Source: Aidingimonas halophila (GTDB lineage Bacteria > Pseudomonadota > Gammaproteobacteria > Pseudomonadales > Halomonadaceae). Taken from it: DNA of 64,000 nucleotides. This document shows, in pieces, positions 1 through 7,256 of the stretch. The notes under the pieces are model-generated. The model was not told the DNA's origin, ran no database searches, and was given only the letters and a program-made list of their open reading frames with translations. Numbering within the stretch: the first letter of the stretch is position 1; every line of letters starts with the position of its first letter. Both the position numbers and the translations under genes were made by a program. Where the stretch lies: positions 310,001 to 374,000 of the forward strand of contig NZ_FNNI01000001.1 in NCBI RefSeq assembly GCF_900106955.1. Direction: 5' to 3'.

Positions 1-2
1 TG

Positions 3-521
3 GCCAACCTCTCTCACGGCCAACCGGAACCCCAAGACCGCCGCTCTTCTCCGCCCGAAATCGGTAAGAAGTGGCATGGTCAAGGCGGCATATATGCCGG
101 ACTGATGCGCAACCCTGATGGCCTCGACTACCACCTACTGGTAGCCGAGGACGGTCCAGGTGAGGCTGAAGACCTGGAATGGGGATCTCGCGGAGAGGAC
201 GAGCCGGAGGCGCGTGGTGAATGGGACGGCCAGGCGAACACCCTATCGCTTGCTCGATCCGAACACCCACACCCCGTTATCGACTGGGTCGCTAACCTCC
301 ATATCGCCGGCCGGATGGATTGGTACCTGCCCGCTCGCCGCGAGCTGGCCTTGTGCTATGCCAATGTCCCCGAACTGTTCTATCGGACGTGGTACTGGTC
401 GAGCACGCAGTACTCGTCCAACGGCGCCTGGGGGCAGGGCTTCGATGGTGGCGGCCAGGGCGGCATCATCAAGTTCACCGAGCTCCGGGCCCGCGCCGTC
501 CGCAGAGTCTTTGATCATTAA
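3..521 (+). CDS. DGR target protein with C-type-lectin-like (DUF1566/FGE-type) variable C-terminus, 5' end outside window
   Basis: The reading frame is open to the left edge (first whole codon at base 3), so the start lies outside the window; at least 172 residues are visible. An ATG at 105 exists, but residues upstream of it (IGKKWHGQGGIYAGL) fit the conserved approach seen in DUF1566-like DGR targets, so the gene is read as truncated by the window. The C-terminus has the typical layout: WYWSSTQYSS, then a Gly-rich diversified stretch, then the conserved ELRARAVR end. The last third of the gene is the variable repeat (406-504). Role inferred from family: a surface or virion ligand-binding protein whose binding residues are retargeted by mutagenic retrohoming, probably a phage receptor-binding or displayed protein. 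avd, the template and the RT follow on the same strand. Confidence 0.88.
   Translation, partial: ANLSHGQPEPQDRRSSPPEIGKKWHGQGGIYAGLMRNPDGLDYHLLVAEDGPGEAEDLEWGSRGEDEPEARGEWDGQANTLSLARSEHPHPVIDWVANLHIAGRMDWYLPARRELALCYANVPELFYRTWYWSSTQYSSNGAWGQGFDGGGQGGIIKFTELRARAVRRVFDH
406..504 (+). repeat. DGR variable repeat (VR)
   Basis: These 99 bases pair without gaps with 1068-1166 (offset 662). There are 16 differences: A to G at 423, 424, 438, 439, 444, 448, 453, 454, 459, 460, 462 and 463; A to T at 469, 474 and 475; A to C at 478 (template base first). Every difference falls on a template adenine; none of the 69 non-adenine positions differ. In the target frame the changes turn template AAC/AAT/GAT codons into Gly, Asp, Ile, Phe and Thr codons. 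The last 26 bases (479-504) are invariant and very GC-rich, as expected of an initiation-of-mutagenic-homing segment. Confidence 0.96.
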
Positions 522-544
522 GTCATTCGATTATTGAGGGGCTT

Positions 545-922
545 ATGGCTCTCCACACCCAATTGCCCATCTACAAGCTGGCCTATGACCTGCTCAGCCT
601 TGCCGCCGATGTCACGCGGAACATTCCGCGTGATCTCAAGGTCGGGCTTGGCGCGAAGGTTAGGGACGAGTGCATTGAGATCCTGGTGCTAATTGCCAGA
701 GCCAATGCCGCCGAGAACAAGGCACCGCATATTTCAGAGATGCTTGAGCGCCTGCAGGTGGTGGAGTTCCTCCTTCGCCTGTTCAAGGACAAGCGCTTTA
801 TCAGCCTCAAGCAGTATGCGGCGGCTATCGAGCTCACGTCCTCGATCGGTAAGCAGGGCAACGGGTGGAAGAACGCTTCGCATCATCGCCCGCTGCATGC
901 GCGTCACGGCGCTCATGCCTGA
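545..922 (+). CDS. avd: DGR accessory variability determinant (Avd), four-helix bundle protein
   Basis: 125 residues. Avd proteins form a pentameric, basic four-helix barrel that binds the reverse transcriptase and template RNA and is needed for mutagenic cDNA synthesis. The sequence is helical throughout, with the family layout: an N-terminal YKLAYDLL helix, a central segment KVGLGAKVRDECIEI, then a long helix ending near KQYAAAIEL. It lies 23 bases after the target stop and before the template repeat, the arrangement of the Bordetella phage DGR (target-avd-TR-RT). The C-terminal 20 residues are His/Arg-rich and less conserved in appearance. The call rests on family resemblance plus position inside an unmistakable DGR. 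Confidence 0.85.
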   Translation: MALHTQLPIYKLAYDLLSLAADVTRNIPRDLKVGLGAKVRDECIEILVLIARANAAENKAPHISEMLERLQVVEFLLRLFKDKRFISLKQYAAAIELTSSIGKQGNGWKNASHHRPLHARHGAHA

Positions 923-1067
923 GCGATTTGTATCTGGTCGTGCCGCTGGCCAGTAAAGCCACCGCCAAGCGCACCAGGGATACCACCGGCCGAGCCGACA
1001 GGTCCCGCGCAGTTTCTCCACTGATCGGCAGGTCCTTCGGTGGAGCGATGTAGATAGCACGACACGG

Positions 1068-1166
1068 CGCAGTACTCGTCCAACAACGCCTGGGGGCAGA
1101 ACTTCAATGATGGCAACCAGAACAACATCAACAAGAACAACGAGCTCCGGGCCCGCGCCGTCCGCA
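1068..1166 (+). ncRNA. DGR template repeat (TR), RNA template for mutagenesis
   Basis: This is the adenine-rich donor copy of the VR. It holds 30 adenines in 99 bases, mostly in AAC codons when read in the target frame (Asn-rich translation), the standard DGR design that lets A-to-N changes reach many amino acids without stops. 16 of the 30 adenines are changed in the VR. It sits between avd and the RT gene. Homology ends sharply at both sides (1067/405 and 1168/506 are non-A mismatches). The flanks 923-1067 hold no gene and probably form the upstream part of the template RNA. Confidence 0.95.
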
Positions 1167-2285
1167 ACTACAGGCGAAGCTCCTACGTTCGAGGCGCTGG
1201 TCCAGGCCTACTTCGACTGTCGGCGCACCAAGCGCAACACGGCCAGCGCCCTGGCATTCGAGGAGCGTCTCGAGCGTAACCTAGTTGATCTCTACGATGA
1301 ACTGGTAACCGGTGAATATCGGCCAGGCCGCTCCGTCTGCTTTGTTGTCACGCGGCCCAAGCCTCGCGAGATATGGGCTGCCGAATTCCGGGACCGTATC
1401 GTCCATCACCTGCTGTACAACCACGTCGGCCCGCGCATTGAGCGCAAATTCATCGCCGATAGCTGCGCCTGCATCCCAGGACGCGGCACTCTCTACGCTG
1501 CCAAACGCCTCGAGGGCAAGATCCGTAGCGCAACCCAGAACTGGATGAAGCCTGGCCACTACCTGAAGTGCGACCTGGCCAACTTCTTTGTCTCGATCGA
1601 CAAACGGGTGCTCCGCTGGCAGTTGGCCAACCTGATCACTGAGCCCTGGTGGTGGGATCTCACCGACCTGGTGTTGATGCACGATCCGCGATCCGACTAC
1701 GAGGTACGAGGCCCTCGCCACCTCTTACGTCAAGTGCCAAGCCACAAACGCCTGACCAACCAGCCCAGCCATCTGGGACTACCGATCGGCAACTTGTCTT
1801 CACAGTTCTTCGCGAATATCTACCTCAATGACCTCGACCAGTTCGTGAAACACCGACTGCATGTCCGACATTACATTCGCTACGTCGATGATTTCGTGCT
1901 ACTGCACCGCGATCCAGACACTCTGAACTGGTGGCATGACCGCATCGAGGCCTTCTTACCGCGGCTCGGTGCACAGTTGAACCCACGCAAGACCGTCATC
2001 CAACCCATTGCCAGGGGCGTCGACTTTGTCGGCCACGTGATTAAACCGTGGCGCCGAACCATCCGCCGGCGAACCATGCAGGACGCTATCAAGCGGGTGA
2101 CTGCAGCACCGGAGGATGAGTTGCGCGACACCGCCAACAGCTACTTCGGCCTGCTCGGACAAGCCTCCCATAGCCATGCTGACCGAGCAAAGTTGGCTCG
2201 AGCGATCTTACGACGCGGCCGCTCCGTCAACGCCGACCTGAGCAAGACCTACAGAACTTCTGCCCGCCACAGCAACAAGGCATAA
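1107..2285 (+). CDS. DGR reverse transcriptase
   Basis: 392 residues from the ATG at 1107 (a second ATG follows at 1110). Reverse-transcribes the template RNA with adenine-specific errors. Motifs: KCDLANFFVSID near residues 154-165, the DGR-type GLPIGNLSSQ near 223-232 (SQ instead of the SP of other RTs), and catalytic YVDD at 259-262, followed by a thumb region. No maturase or endonuclease domain is present, so it is not a group II intron RT. No canonical start codon lies between the TR end and the RT core, so translation seems to begin inside the TR, in a different frame from the target; a GGGG run lies about 10 bases upstream. The extreme N-terminus is therefore uncertain, while the RT core is clear. 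Confidence 0.95.
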   Translation: MMATRTTSTRTTSSGPAPSATTGEAPTFEALVQAYFDCRRTKRNTASALAFEERLERNLVDLYDELVTGEYRPGRSVCFVVTRPKPREIWAAEFRDRIVHHLLYNHVGPRIERKFIADSCACIPGRGTLYAAKRLEGKIRSATQNWMKPGHYLKCDLANFFVSIDKRVLRWQLANLITEPWWWDLTDLVLMHDPRSDYEVRGPRHLLRQVPSHKRLTNQPSHLGLPIGNLSSQFFANIYLNDLDQFVKHRLHVRHYIRYVDDFVLLHRDPDTLNWWHDRIEAFLPRLGAQLNPRKTVIQPIARGVDFVGHVIKPWRRTIRRRTMQDAIKRVTAAPEDELRDTANSYFGLLGQASHSHADRAKLARAILRRGRSVNADLSKTYRTSARHSNKA

Positions 2286-2308
2286 CCACCACGCGAGGAG
2301 TACATCAC

Positions 2309-2959
2309 ATGCAACCACATTTGTTACTCAGCCACCCGCTGTTCGAGGAACGGCCCTTTCGTCAGGTTCTCGAGCCATTCGGGTTCGAAGTTATCGCCGA
2401 TGCCATAGAGCCCCCAATCGACCCGGAAATTGATGACGACCAGGCTGTCGATGCCTACGCCGAGGACTCTCAAGCCTACATCGATTCGATCAACTTCCAG
2501 CACCCGGAGGGCTTCATCGAGATCGACCGTGGCGAAAATGAGGATGGTGACATCTACAGCGTAGCTGTCCGCGCCAAGACGACGTTCGCCGACACACTAT
2601 TGCATGCCGACCCCGCCTTCGACCAAGGCCCCGAGCTCACCCAGGCGGCGTTCGACGTCATCAGCGAGCGCTGCCGCCAGGTCGATGATGAGGGTTGGTC
2701 GCGTGAACATGACGATACGCATGCCGATGGCGTGCTTTCGCTGGCAGCATCCGATTACTGCTTTACCGCTAGCCTGCAGACTCGCCACGGCCCCCACCCA
2801 CACCTGGATAATCACGCCCCACTGACCTGGCCATGGGATGTCGAATGGTGGAAGCCCAGCCCCGAACCACGCCGCAACCTGGTCAAAGCTGCAGCGCTGA
2901 TCCTCGCCGAGATTGAACGCATCGATCGTGCCGCTGAGCGGCAGGGAGGTGAGGAATGA
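2309..2959 (+). CDS. Phage-type hypothetical protein with conserved C-terminal ERCRQ...EGW...HDD module
   Basis: 216 residues, 23 bases after the RT and overlapping the next gene by 4 bases. The N-terminal half is acidic and not recognised. The C-terminal part (about 110-210) has the pattern ISERCRQVDDEGW, EHDDTH, WPWDVEWWKP and VKAAALILAEIERIDR, which is common in uncharacterised proteins of temperate phages of proteobacteria. No catalytic assignment can be made. It heads the compact, translationally coupled gene string that runs to the integrase. Confidence 0.6.
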   Translation: MQPHLLLSHPLFEERPFRQVLEPFGFEVIADAIEPPIDPEIDDDQAVDAYAEDSQAYIDSINFQHPEGFIEIDRGENEDGDIYSVAVRAKTTFADTLLHADPAFDQGPELTQAAFDVISERCRQVDDEGWSREHDDTHADGVLSLAASDYCFTASLQTRHGPHPHLDNHAPLTWPWDVEWWKPSPEPRRNLVKAAALILAEIERIDRAAERQGGEE

Positions 2960-3708
2960 ACGAGCCATTTTCTCATATTGCCGCGGGTGCTCTTGTCGTC
3001 GCCAATCATTCTGGCGGCAAGGACAGTCAAGCACAGCTTATCAAGCTGATTGAGATCGTTCCTCGGGAACAGCTATTGGTAGTGCATGCCAGCCTCGGTG
3101 CCATGGAGTGGCCCGGCGCACTTGAGTTAGCTAAGGAGCAAGCCGAGAAAGCCGGCCTCTCCTTCATAGTGGCCGAGGCTAATAAAACCCTGCTGGAGAT
3201 GGTCGAACGGCGCTTTTATAAACGTCCAGAGGTGCCTAGTTGGCCCAGTGCGAGCACCCGACAGTGCACCTCAGACCTCAAGCGAGGGCCGATACAGCGA
3301 GAGGTTCGTCGCTTCGCCAAGGATAATGGCTTCAAGACGATCATTAATTGTCTCGGCCTTCGAGCCGAAGAGTCACAAGGTCGAGCCAAGAAGCCGGCAT
3401 TCAAAAAAATGCCCATTAGTAACTCTGTGCTCACCTGGTACGAGTGGTTGCCCGTGCACGAACTCACCACTGAAGAGGTGTTCGCCACGATCCGCGTGGC
3501 CGGACAGGAGCCGCACTACGCCTACGGTCTGGGCAATGACCGCCTGAGTTGCGTCTTCTGCATCATGGGTTGCAAAGGTGATCTTCAGAACGGCGCCCGC
3601 CATTTCCCAGAGTTGCTGGGTGAATACGACGCTATGGAAAAGCGCACAGGCTACACCATGCACATGAGTCGCATTCCTCTGGTTGAGATTGTCGAGGATG
3701 CTGCATGA
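2956..3708 (+). CDS. Phage PAPS-reductase-family (adenine nucleotide alpha hydrolase) protein
   Basis: 250 residues. The PP-loop SGGKDS lies at 19-24, the ATP/PAPS-binding signature of the PAPS reductase/ATP pyrophosphatase fold. Two cysteine groups follow, one in TRQCTSDLK and a C-terminal CVFCIMGC cluster, which could hold an iron-sulfur cluster or zinc. A RAEES motif lies between them. Such proteins are frequent in phage and defence loci, where they act on nucleic acids or nucleotides rather than in sulfate assimilation; the genuine assimilation genes cysDN are elsewhere (20.6-23 kb). It overlaps both neighbours by 4 bases, directly before a DNA cytosine methyltransferase, so a joint role in DNA or RNA modification is possible but not shown. 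Confidence 0.75.
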   Translation: MNEPFSHIAAGALVVANHSGGKDSQAQLIKLIEIVPREQLLVVHASLGAMEWPGALELAKEQAEKAGLSFIVAEANKTLLEMVERRFYKRPEVPSWPSASTRQCTSDLKRGPIQREVRRFAKDNGFKTIINCLGLRAEESQGRAKKPAFKKMPISNSVLTWYEWLPVHELTTEEVFATIRVAGQEPHYAYGLGNDRLSCVFCIMGCKGDLQNGARHFPELLGEYDAMEKRTGYTMHMSRIPLVEIVEDAA

Positions 3709-5252
3709 AACGCCTACCTCCTAGCCTAGACTGGCGCACCCAGTTCGCCATGGACTACGCCGGTGAGATCAACGTCGATCTATTCGCCGGTGGTGGCGGT
3801 GCCTCCACCGGCCTCGAAATGGGCCTCAATCGCCCGGTACACGTGGCCATCAACCACGACGCCGACGCCATCAGCATGCACCAGGCCAACCATCCAGGTG
3901 CTGACCACTACCTGAGCGATGTCTACGACGTCGATCCCTTCGAGGCTGCCGCCGGGCGCCCGGTGGGCCATCTGCACGCCAGCCCGGACTGCACTCATCA
4001 CAGCCAGGCACGTGGCGGCCAGCCTCGCCAGCGCGCCATCCGCTCGCTCAGCTGGGTAGTGCATAAGTGGGCGGGAACCGTCCGGCCGCGCGTCATCACC
4101 CTGGAGAACGTCGAACAGATCCTGCAGTGGTCACCGCTGATCGCCAAGCGCGACAAGTCAACCGGGCGAGTGGTGACCATGGACCAGGTAACGTGCCCGC
4201 GCACTGGCCGCAAGGTGAACCGCATGGCCGAGCCCGGCGAGCGGGTACCGCTCGAGAAACAGTTTCTGGTACCGGATCGTCGGCGACGTGGCCACAACTG
4301 GCGCCACTTCGTCGACGGCTTGCGCCGTCTGGGCTACCAGGTGCAGTGGCGCACCCTGCGCGCCTGCGACTACGGCGCGCCCACCACCCGCGAACGACTG
4401 TATCTCATCGCCCGCTGTGATGATCAGCCTATCGTCTGGCCTACGCCCACACATCACCGCAATCCCAAGCGTGGGCAGCAACGTTGGCGACCGGCTGCCG
4501 ATTGCATCGACTGGTCGATCCCTTCCCGCTCGATCTTCGACCGGCCCCGGCCGCTGGCAGACAATACCCTCAAGCGCATCGCCAAGGGCATCCAGAAATT
4601 TGTGCTCGATAGCGGTGATCCTTTCATCGTGCCAATCGCCAACTACGGTGGTGGGAGCGAAGCCGTCCACCCGATTGACGAACCGCTGCGCACTGTCACC
4701 GCCTGGCCCAAAGGCGGGAGCTACGCCCTGGTCACCGCCTTCATGGCCCAGATGAACGGCGGCTTCTACGACGGTGCCGGGCGCGATGCCCGCGAACCAC
4801 TCAGCACCATCACTGGTCGCGGTACCCAGCAGCAGCTGGTCACAGCAAACCTGGCGTCATCACTCACGTCCGATCAGGAAGCCGGCGCCCTGCGCGTCGC
4901 CGCTTTCCTGATGCGCTATCACAGTACCGGTGGCCAGTGGGCGGATCTTCGCGACCCGATGACAACTATCACCGCCAAGGACCGCCTGGCCCTGGTCACC
5001 GTGACGATCAAGGGCACGCCCTACGTGATCGTCGACATTGCCCTGCGCATGCTCAAGCCGCGTGAGCTCTACCGCGCCCAAGGCTTCCCGGACACCTACA
5101 TCATCGACCGGGGCCACGATGGTCGCCGCTTCACCCTAACGGCCCAAACCAAGATGTGCGGCAACAGCGTCAGCCCGCTACCCATGGCCGCGATTGCCGC
5201 TGCCAACGACCACCAGGTCATCACCAACCAGCAAGTGGGAGGTGCCGCATGA
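3705..5252 (+). CDS. DNA (cytosine-5-)-methyltransferase, phage type
   Basis: 515 residues. Family motifs in order: SAM-binding DLFAGGGGAS (25-34), catalytic loop SPDCTHHS with Cys96, ENV (134-136), motif VIII-like GAPTTRERLYLIA, a long target-recognition region, and a C-terminal GNSVSPLPM motif X. The catalytic Pro-Cys is replaced by Pro-Asp-Cys, as in many phage enzymes. Expected to methylate DNA at C5 of cytosine, probably protecting the element from host restriction; no restriction endonuclease partner is visible in the window. Overlaps the PAPS-reductase-like gene upstream and the small gene downstream by 4 bases each. Confidence 0.92.
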   Translation: MKRLPPSLDWRTQFAMDYAGEINVDLFAGGGGASTGLEMGLNRPVHVAINHDADAISMHQANHPGADHYLSDVYDVDPFEAAAGRPVGHLHASPDCTHHSQARGGQPRQRAIRSLSWVVHKWAGTVRPRVITLENVEQILQWSPLIAKRDKSTGRVVTMDQVTCPRTGRKVNRMAEPGERVPLEKQFLVPDRRRRGHNWRHFVDGLRRLGYQVQWRTLRACDYGAPTTRERLYLIARCDDQPIVWPTPTHHRNPKRGQQRWRPAADCIDWSIPSRSIFDRPRPLADNTLKRIAKGIQKFVLDSGDPFIVPIANYGGGSEAVHPIDEPLRTVTAWPKGGSYALVTAFMAQMNGGFYDGAGRDAREPLSTITGRGTQQQLVTANLASSLTSDQEAGALRVAAFLMRYHSTGGQWADLRDPMTTITAKDRLALVTVTIKGTPYVIVDIALRMLKPRELYRAQGFPDTYIIDRGHDGRRFTLTAQTKMCGNSVSPLPMAAIAAANDHQVITNQQVGGAA

Positions 5253-5551
5253 AACTCATGCCTCACGAACGTGGCGAGCCGAGCCCGGAACCGAAACAGG
5301 AACCGCGGCAAGCCAAGTCAAAGCGTAAAGCGCCTCAGCCCGCACAAGAACGGGACCCCATCGAATCATTGATGATCTCGGATGACGCACGTCGCGCGCT
5401 GCGCTCACTGATCAATGCTGACACCCACGACGAGCGCGTCACGGTGCTACTTAACTACAGCACCAGGGCAGGTGCCGAGGCGATGCTTGACCTCGTGGCC
5501 ACGTACGTCGCTGTCTCCAAACACTGGGCTGATAGGCGAGGTGCGGCATGA
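5249..5551 (+). CDS. Small phage hypothetical protein
   Basis: 100 residues from the ATG at 5249, which overlaps the methyltransferase stop (ATGA) and has a GGGAGG ribosome site just upstream. The frame is open further upstream but that part lies inside the methyltransferase. The N-terminal 35 residues are Pro/Lys/Arg-rich and probably disordered; the rest is helical (DDARRALRSLINA, LDLVATYVAVSKHW). No family recognised. Its tight coupling suggests expression with the modification genes. Confidence 0.6.
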   Translation: MKLMPHERGEPSPEPKQEPRQAKSKRKAPQPAQERDPIESLMISDDARRALRSLINADTHDERVTVLLNYSTRAGAEAMLDLVATYVAVSKHWADRRGAA

Positions 5552-6216
5552 AAGAGCATGGCCGGATATTCACAGGCGACAATGTCCGAGCGATTCTTGA
5601 TGGCCGAAAATCGCAGACCCGGCGCATCGTGACGCCACAAAACTCACTGATCGATGGGCATGGTGCTAGCGCTAAAGCCTGGCAAACCATGGGGCTCGAC
5701 CTTGACTCAGCCTGGGTCGACAACGGGCCATCACCTGGCGGCTGGCCGGGACCATTCCTCAAAGTCCCAGCAGCCGATGGCACCGTTCACCGCCTCTATT
5801 CTCGTATCCAACCGGGTGACCGGATATGGGGGCGGGAGGCGTTTCGCAACCGCCGAGTGGATAGCCTACCAGGCGACGTGGATTACAGAGCAGATAATCC
5901 TGGCGTGGCTACCGTTCCTGGAAGCTACGGCCGTTCGTGGAAACCTTCAATACACATGCCCCGCTGGGCCAGCCGGATCACTCTGGAGGTCACCGACGTG
6001 CGCGTCGAGCGGTTGCAGGATATAAGCGATGCAGATGCCGCCGCAGAGGGCATAGGGTTTCACGGGTGTATGGGCATACCAGGTGATAAGTCATGGCTTC
6101 GCATGCACTTCCAGCAGCTATGGGAAGACATCAACGGCCCCGGCTCATGGGGCGCCAACCCGATCGTATGGGCGTACTCATTCCAACGTATCGATGACCA
6201 ACAGGAGGCCACATGA
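5548..6216 (+). CDS. Phage ASCH/PUA-like domain protein
   Basis: 222 residues, start overlapping the previous stop (ATGA). It opens with a MxxHGRIFTGDNVRAILDGRKSQTRR-type segment and continues with QPGDRIWGREAF, WKPSIHMPRWASRI, EVTDVRVERLQDIS and a C-terminal LWEDING...WAYSFQRI. This is the layout of a widespread prophage protein group related to the ASCH/PUA-like fold, thought to bind RNA or modified bases; the exact role is unknown. Given the methyltransferase neighbour, recognition of modified nucleic acid is a possibility only. Confidence 0.65.
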   Translation: MKEHGRIFTGDNVRAILDGRKSQTRRIVTPQNSLIDGHGASAKAWQTMGLDLDSAWVDNGPSPGGWPGPFLKVPAADGTVHRLYSRIQPGDRIWGREAFRNRRVDSLPGDVDYRADNPGVATVPGSYGRSWKPSIHMPRWASRITLEVTDVRVERLQDISDADAAAEGIGFHGCMGIPGDKSWLRMHFQQLWEDINGPGSWGANPIVWAYSFQRIDDQQEAT

Positions 6217-6662
6217 TGAGCAAAGCAACTTGCCTGTACTGCGGGTACCAGATCGATTACGGCGGCGACACTCCCAAGGGTGAAGCATATCAAGCGCTGC
6301 TCGATCACGACCGGCACTGCCCCGAGAACCCGATCGCTAAAAGAGTCGCTGAGCTTGAGGCGCATGTGGAGGTGTTACGCGACGCTCTGCGGAAAATTGA
6401 TGTTGACTTGGAAGGCCGCAACTTCCTTGAAAGCAGCAGCCTTAGAGATACTGCACGTTCCGCATTAAAGACCGGGCCCAATACCATCTCCCTAGCCCAC
6501 CGCGATGCGCGGATGAAGGCGGAGGAGTTGGAGGGGCTGATAACGGTTTGTAAGAAATGCCCTCCGGGTGGATTGGCTAGCGATATTTTGCGCGTCGCTG
6601 AGCAAATGTCGAGGGCTCAGCGCGAGTGCCTGCGTCGTCAAGCCGATGGAGGTGAGGTGTGA
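6213..6662 (+). CDS. Small phage protein with N-terminal zinc-finger-like motif and coiled coil
   Basis: 149 residues (tandem ATGs at 6213 and 6216). The N-terminus has CLYC followed about 25 residues later by HDRHC, a possible zinc site. A heptad-like segment follows (AKRVAELEAHVEVLRDALRK), and another CKKC lies near residue 112. No known family. The start overlaps the previous stop by 4 bases and an AGGAGG ribosome site lies at 6203-6208. Likely an accessory regulatory or DNA-binding protein of the element, by context only. Confidence 0.55.
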   Translation: MMSKATCLYCGYQIDYGGDTPKGEAYQALLDHDRHCPENPIAKRVAELEAHVEVLRDALRKIDVDLEGRNFLESSSLRDTARSALKTGPNTISLAHRDARMKAEELEGLITVCKKCPPGGLASDILRVAEQMSRAQRECLRRQADGGEV

Positions 6663-7051
6663 ACATGGCTGGATACAACGCCTGGCGCGTGAGCTACCAG
6701 GACTCCGAACAGGCAGCGCAAGCGGCGTATGAGGCTGCCGATCAATACGCGGCACAATGCAAACGGCTACTGGATGAAGTAGCGCTACACAGGGCCGATC
6801 TCGAAGAGGCTGCAGGCGCACTGATGATGCCGCTCCCGGAGCCAGGCAGCGACATCGCCAGGCTGATGCGAGTCAACCGGATCCTGAAACGCGAAGTTGA
6901 AGCACTCACCAGCTACCAGCGGCAGGAATCCGAAGCCCTCCGCCGCTATGCCAATCAACTCAATCCTGATCATCCCTGGCGGGCAGACCTGCTGATCGAG
7001 GCCGACAGGCTCGATGGCATTAATGCCAAGGAGATGCCAGCCCATGAATAG
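6659..7051 (+). CDS. Small helical phage hypothetical protein
   Basis: 130 residues from a GTG at 6659 that overlaps the previous stop; an ATG at 6665 (MAGYNAWR) is an equally good start. The protein is nearly all helical, Ala/Glu-rich (SEQAAQAAYEAADQYAAQC), with probable coiled-coil character. No family recognised. The stop overlaps the start of the next gene by 8 bases. Confidence 0.5.
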   Translation: MNMAGYNAWRVSYQDSEQAAQAAYEAADQYAAQCKRLLDEVALHRADLEEAAGALMMPLPEPGSDIARLMRVNRILKREVEALTSYQRQESEALRRYANQLNPDHPWRADLLIEADRLDGINAKEMPAHE

Positions 7052-7256
7052 CACCAATGTACTATCATGCGACGAACTCCGTGCCATTACCGGGTATCAG
7101 AGGGCAGCCGACATCGAGCGCTGTCTGGTGGAGCAGGGAGTCACTGTGTTTCGTGGCCGCCTGGGTCCCTGGACTACGATCGACCTGATCAATCAAGCCG
7201 GCGGCCTCAAACCTCATGCCCAGAACGATGACAGCTACGATGCCAGCATCCTATGA
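7044..7256 (+). CDS. DUF4224-family protein, integrase-adjacent
   Basis: 70 residues from the ATG at 7044 (AAGGAG ribosome site at 7028-7033). The sequence LSCDELRAITGYQRAADIER followed by a VTVFRGRLGPWTTIDLIN segment matches the DUF4224 pattern, a short domain found almost always immediately before tyrosine integrases of prophages; it resembles excisionase-sized DNA-binding modules. It overlaps the integrase start by 4 bases. A role in controlling integration or excision is inferred from position. Confidence 0.72.
   Translation: MNSTNVLSCDELRAITGYQRAADIERCLVEQGVTVFRGRLGPWTTIDLINQAGGLKPHAQNDDSYDASIL

Noticed and set aside
1107-2285. Reading the RT as a group II intron maturase or retron RT
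   Set aside because: No maturase or endonuclease domain, and the adjacent VR/TR pair with adenine-only differences identifies a DGR.
3705-5252. Restriction-modification system around the cytosine methyltransferase
   Set aside because: No endonuclease gene next to it; the setting is phage-like, so it is called an orphan methyltransferase.
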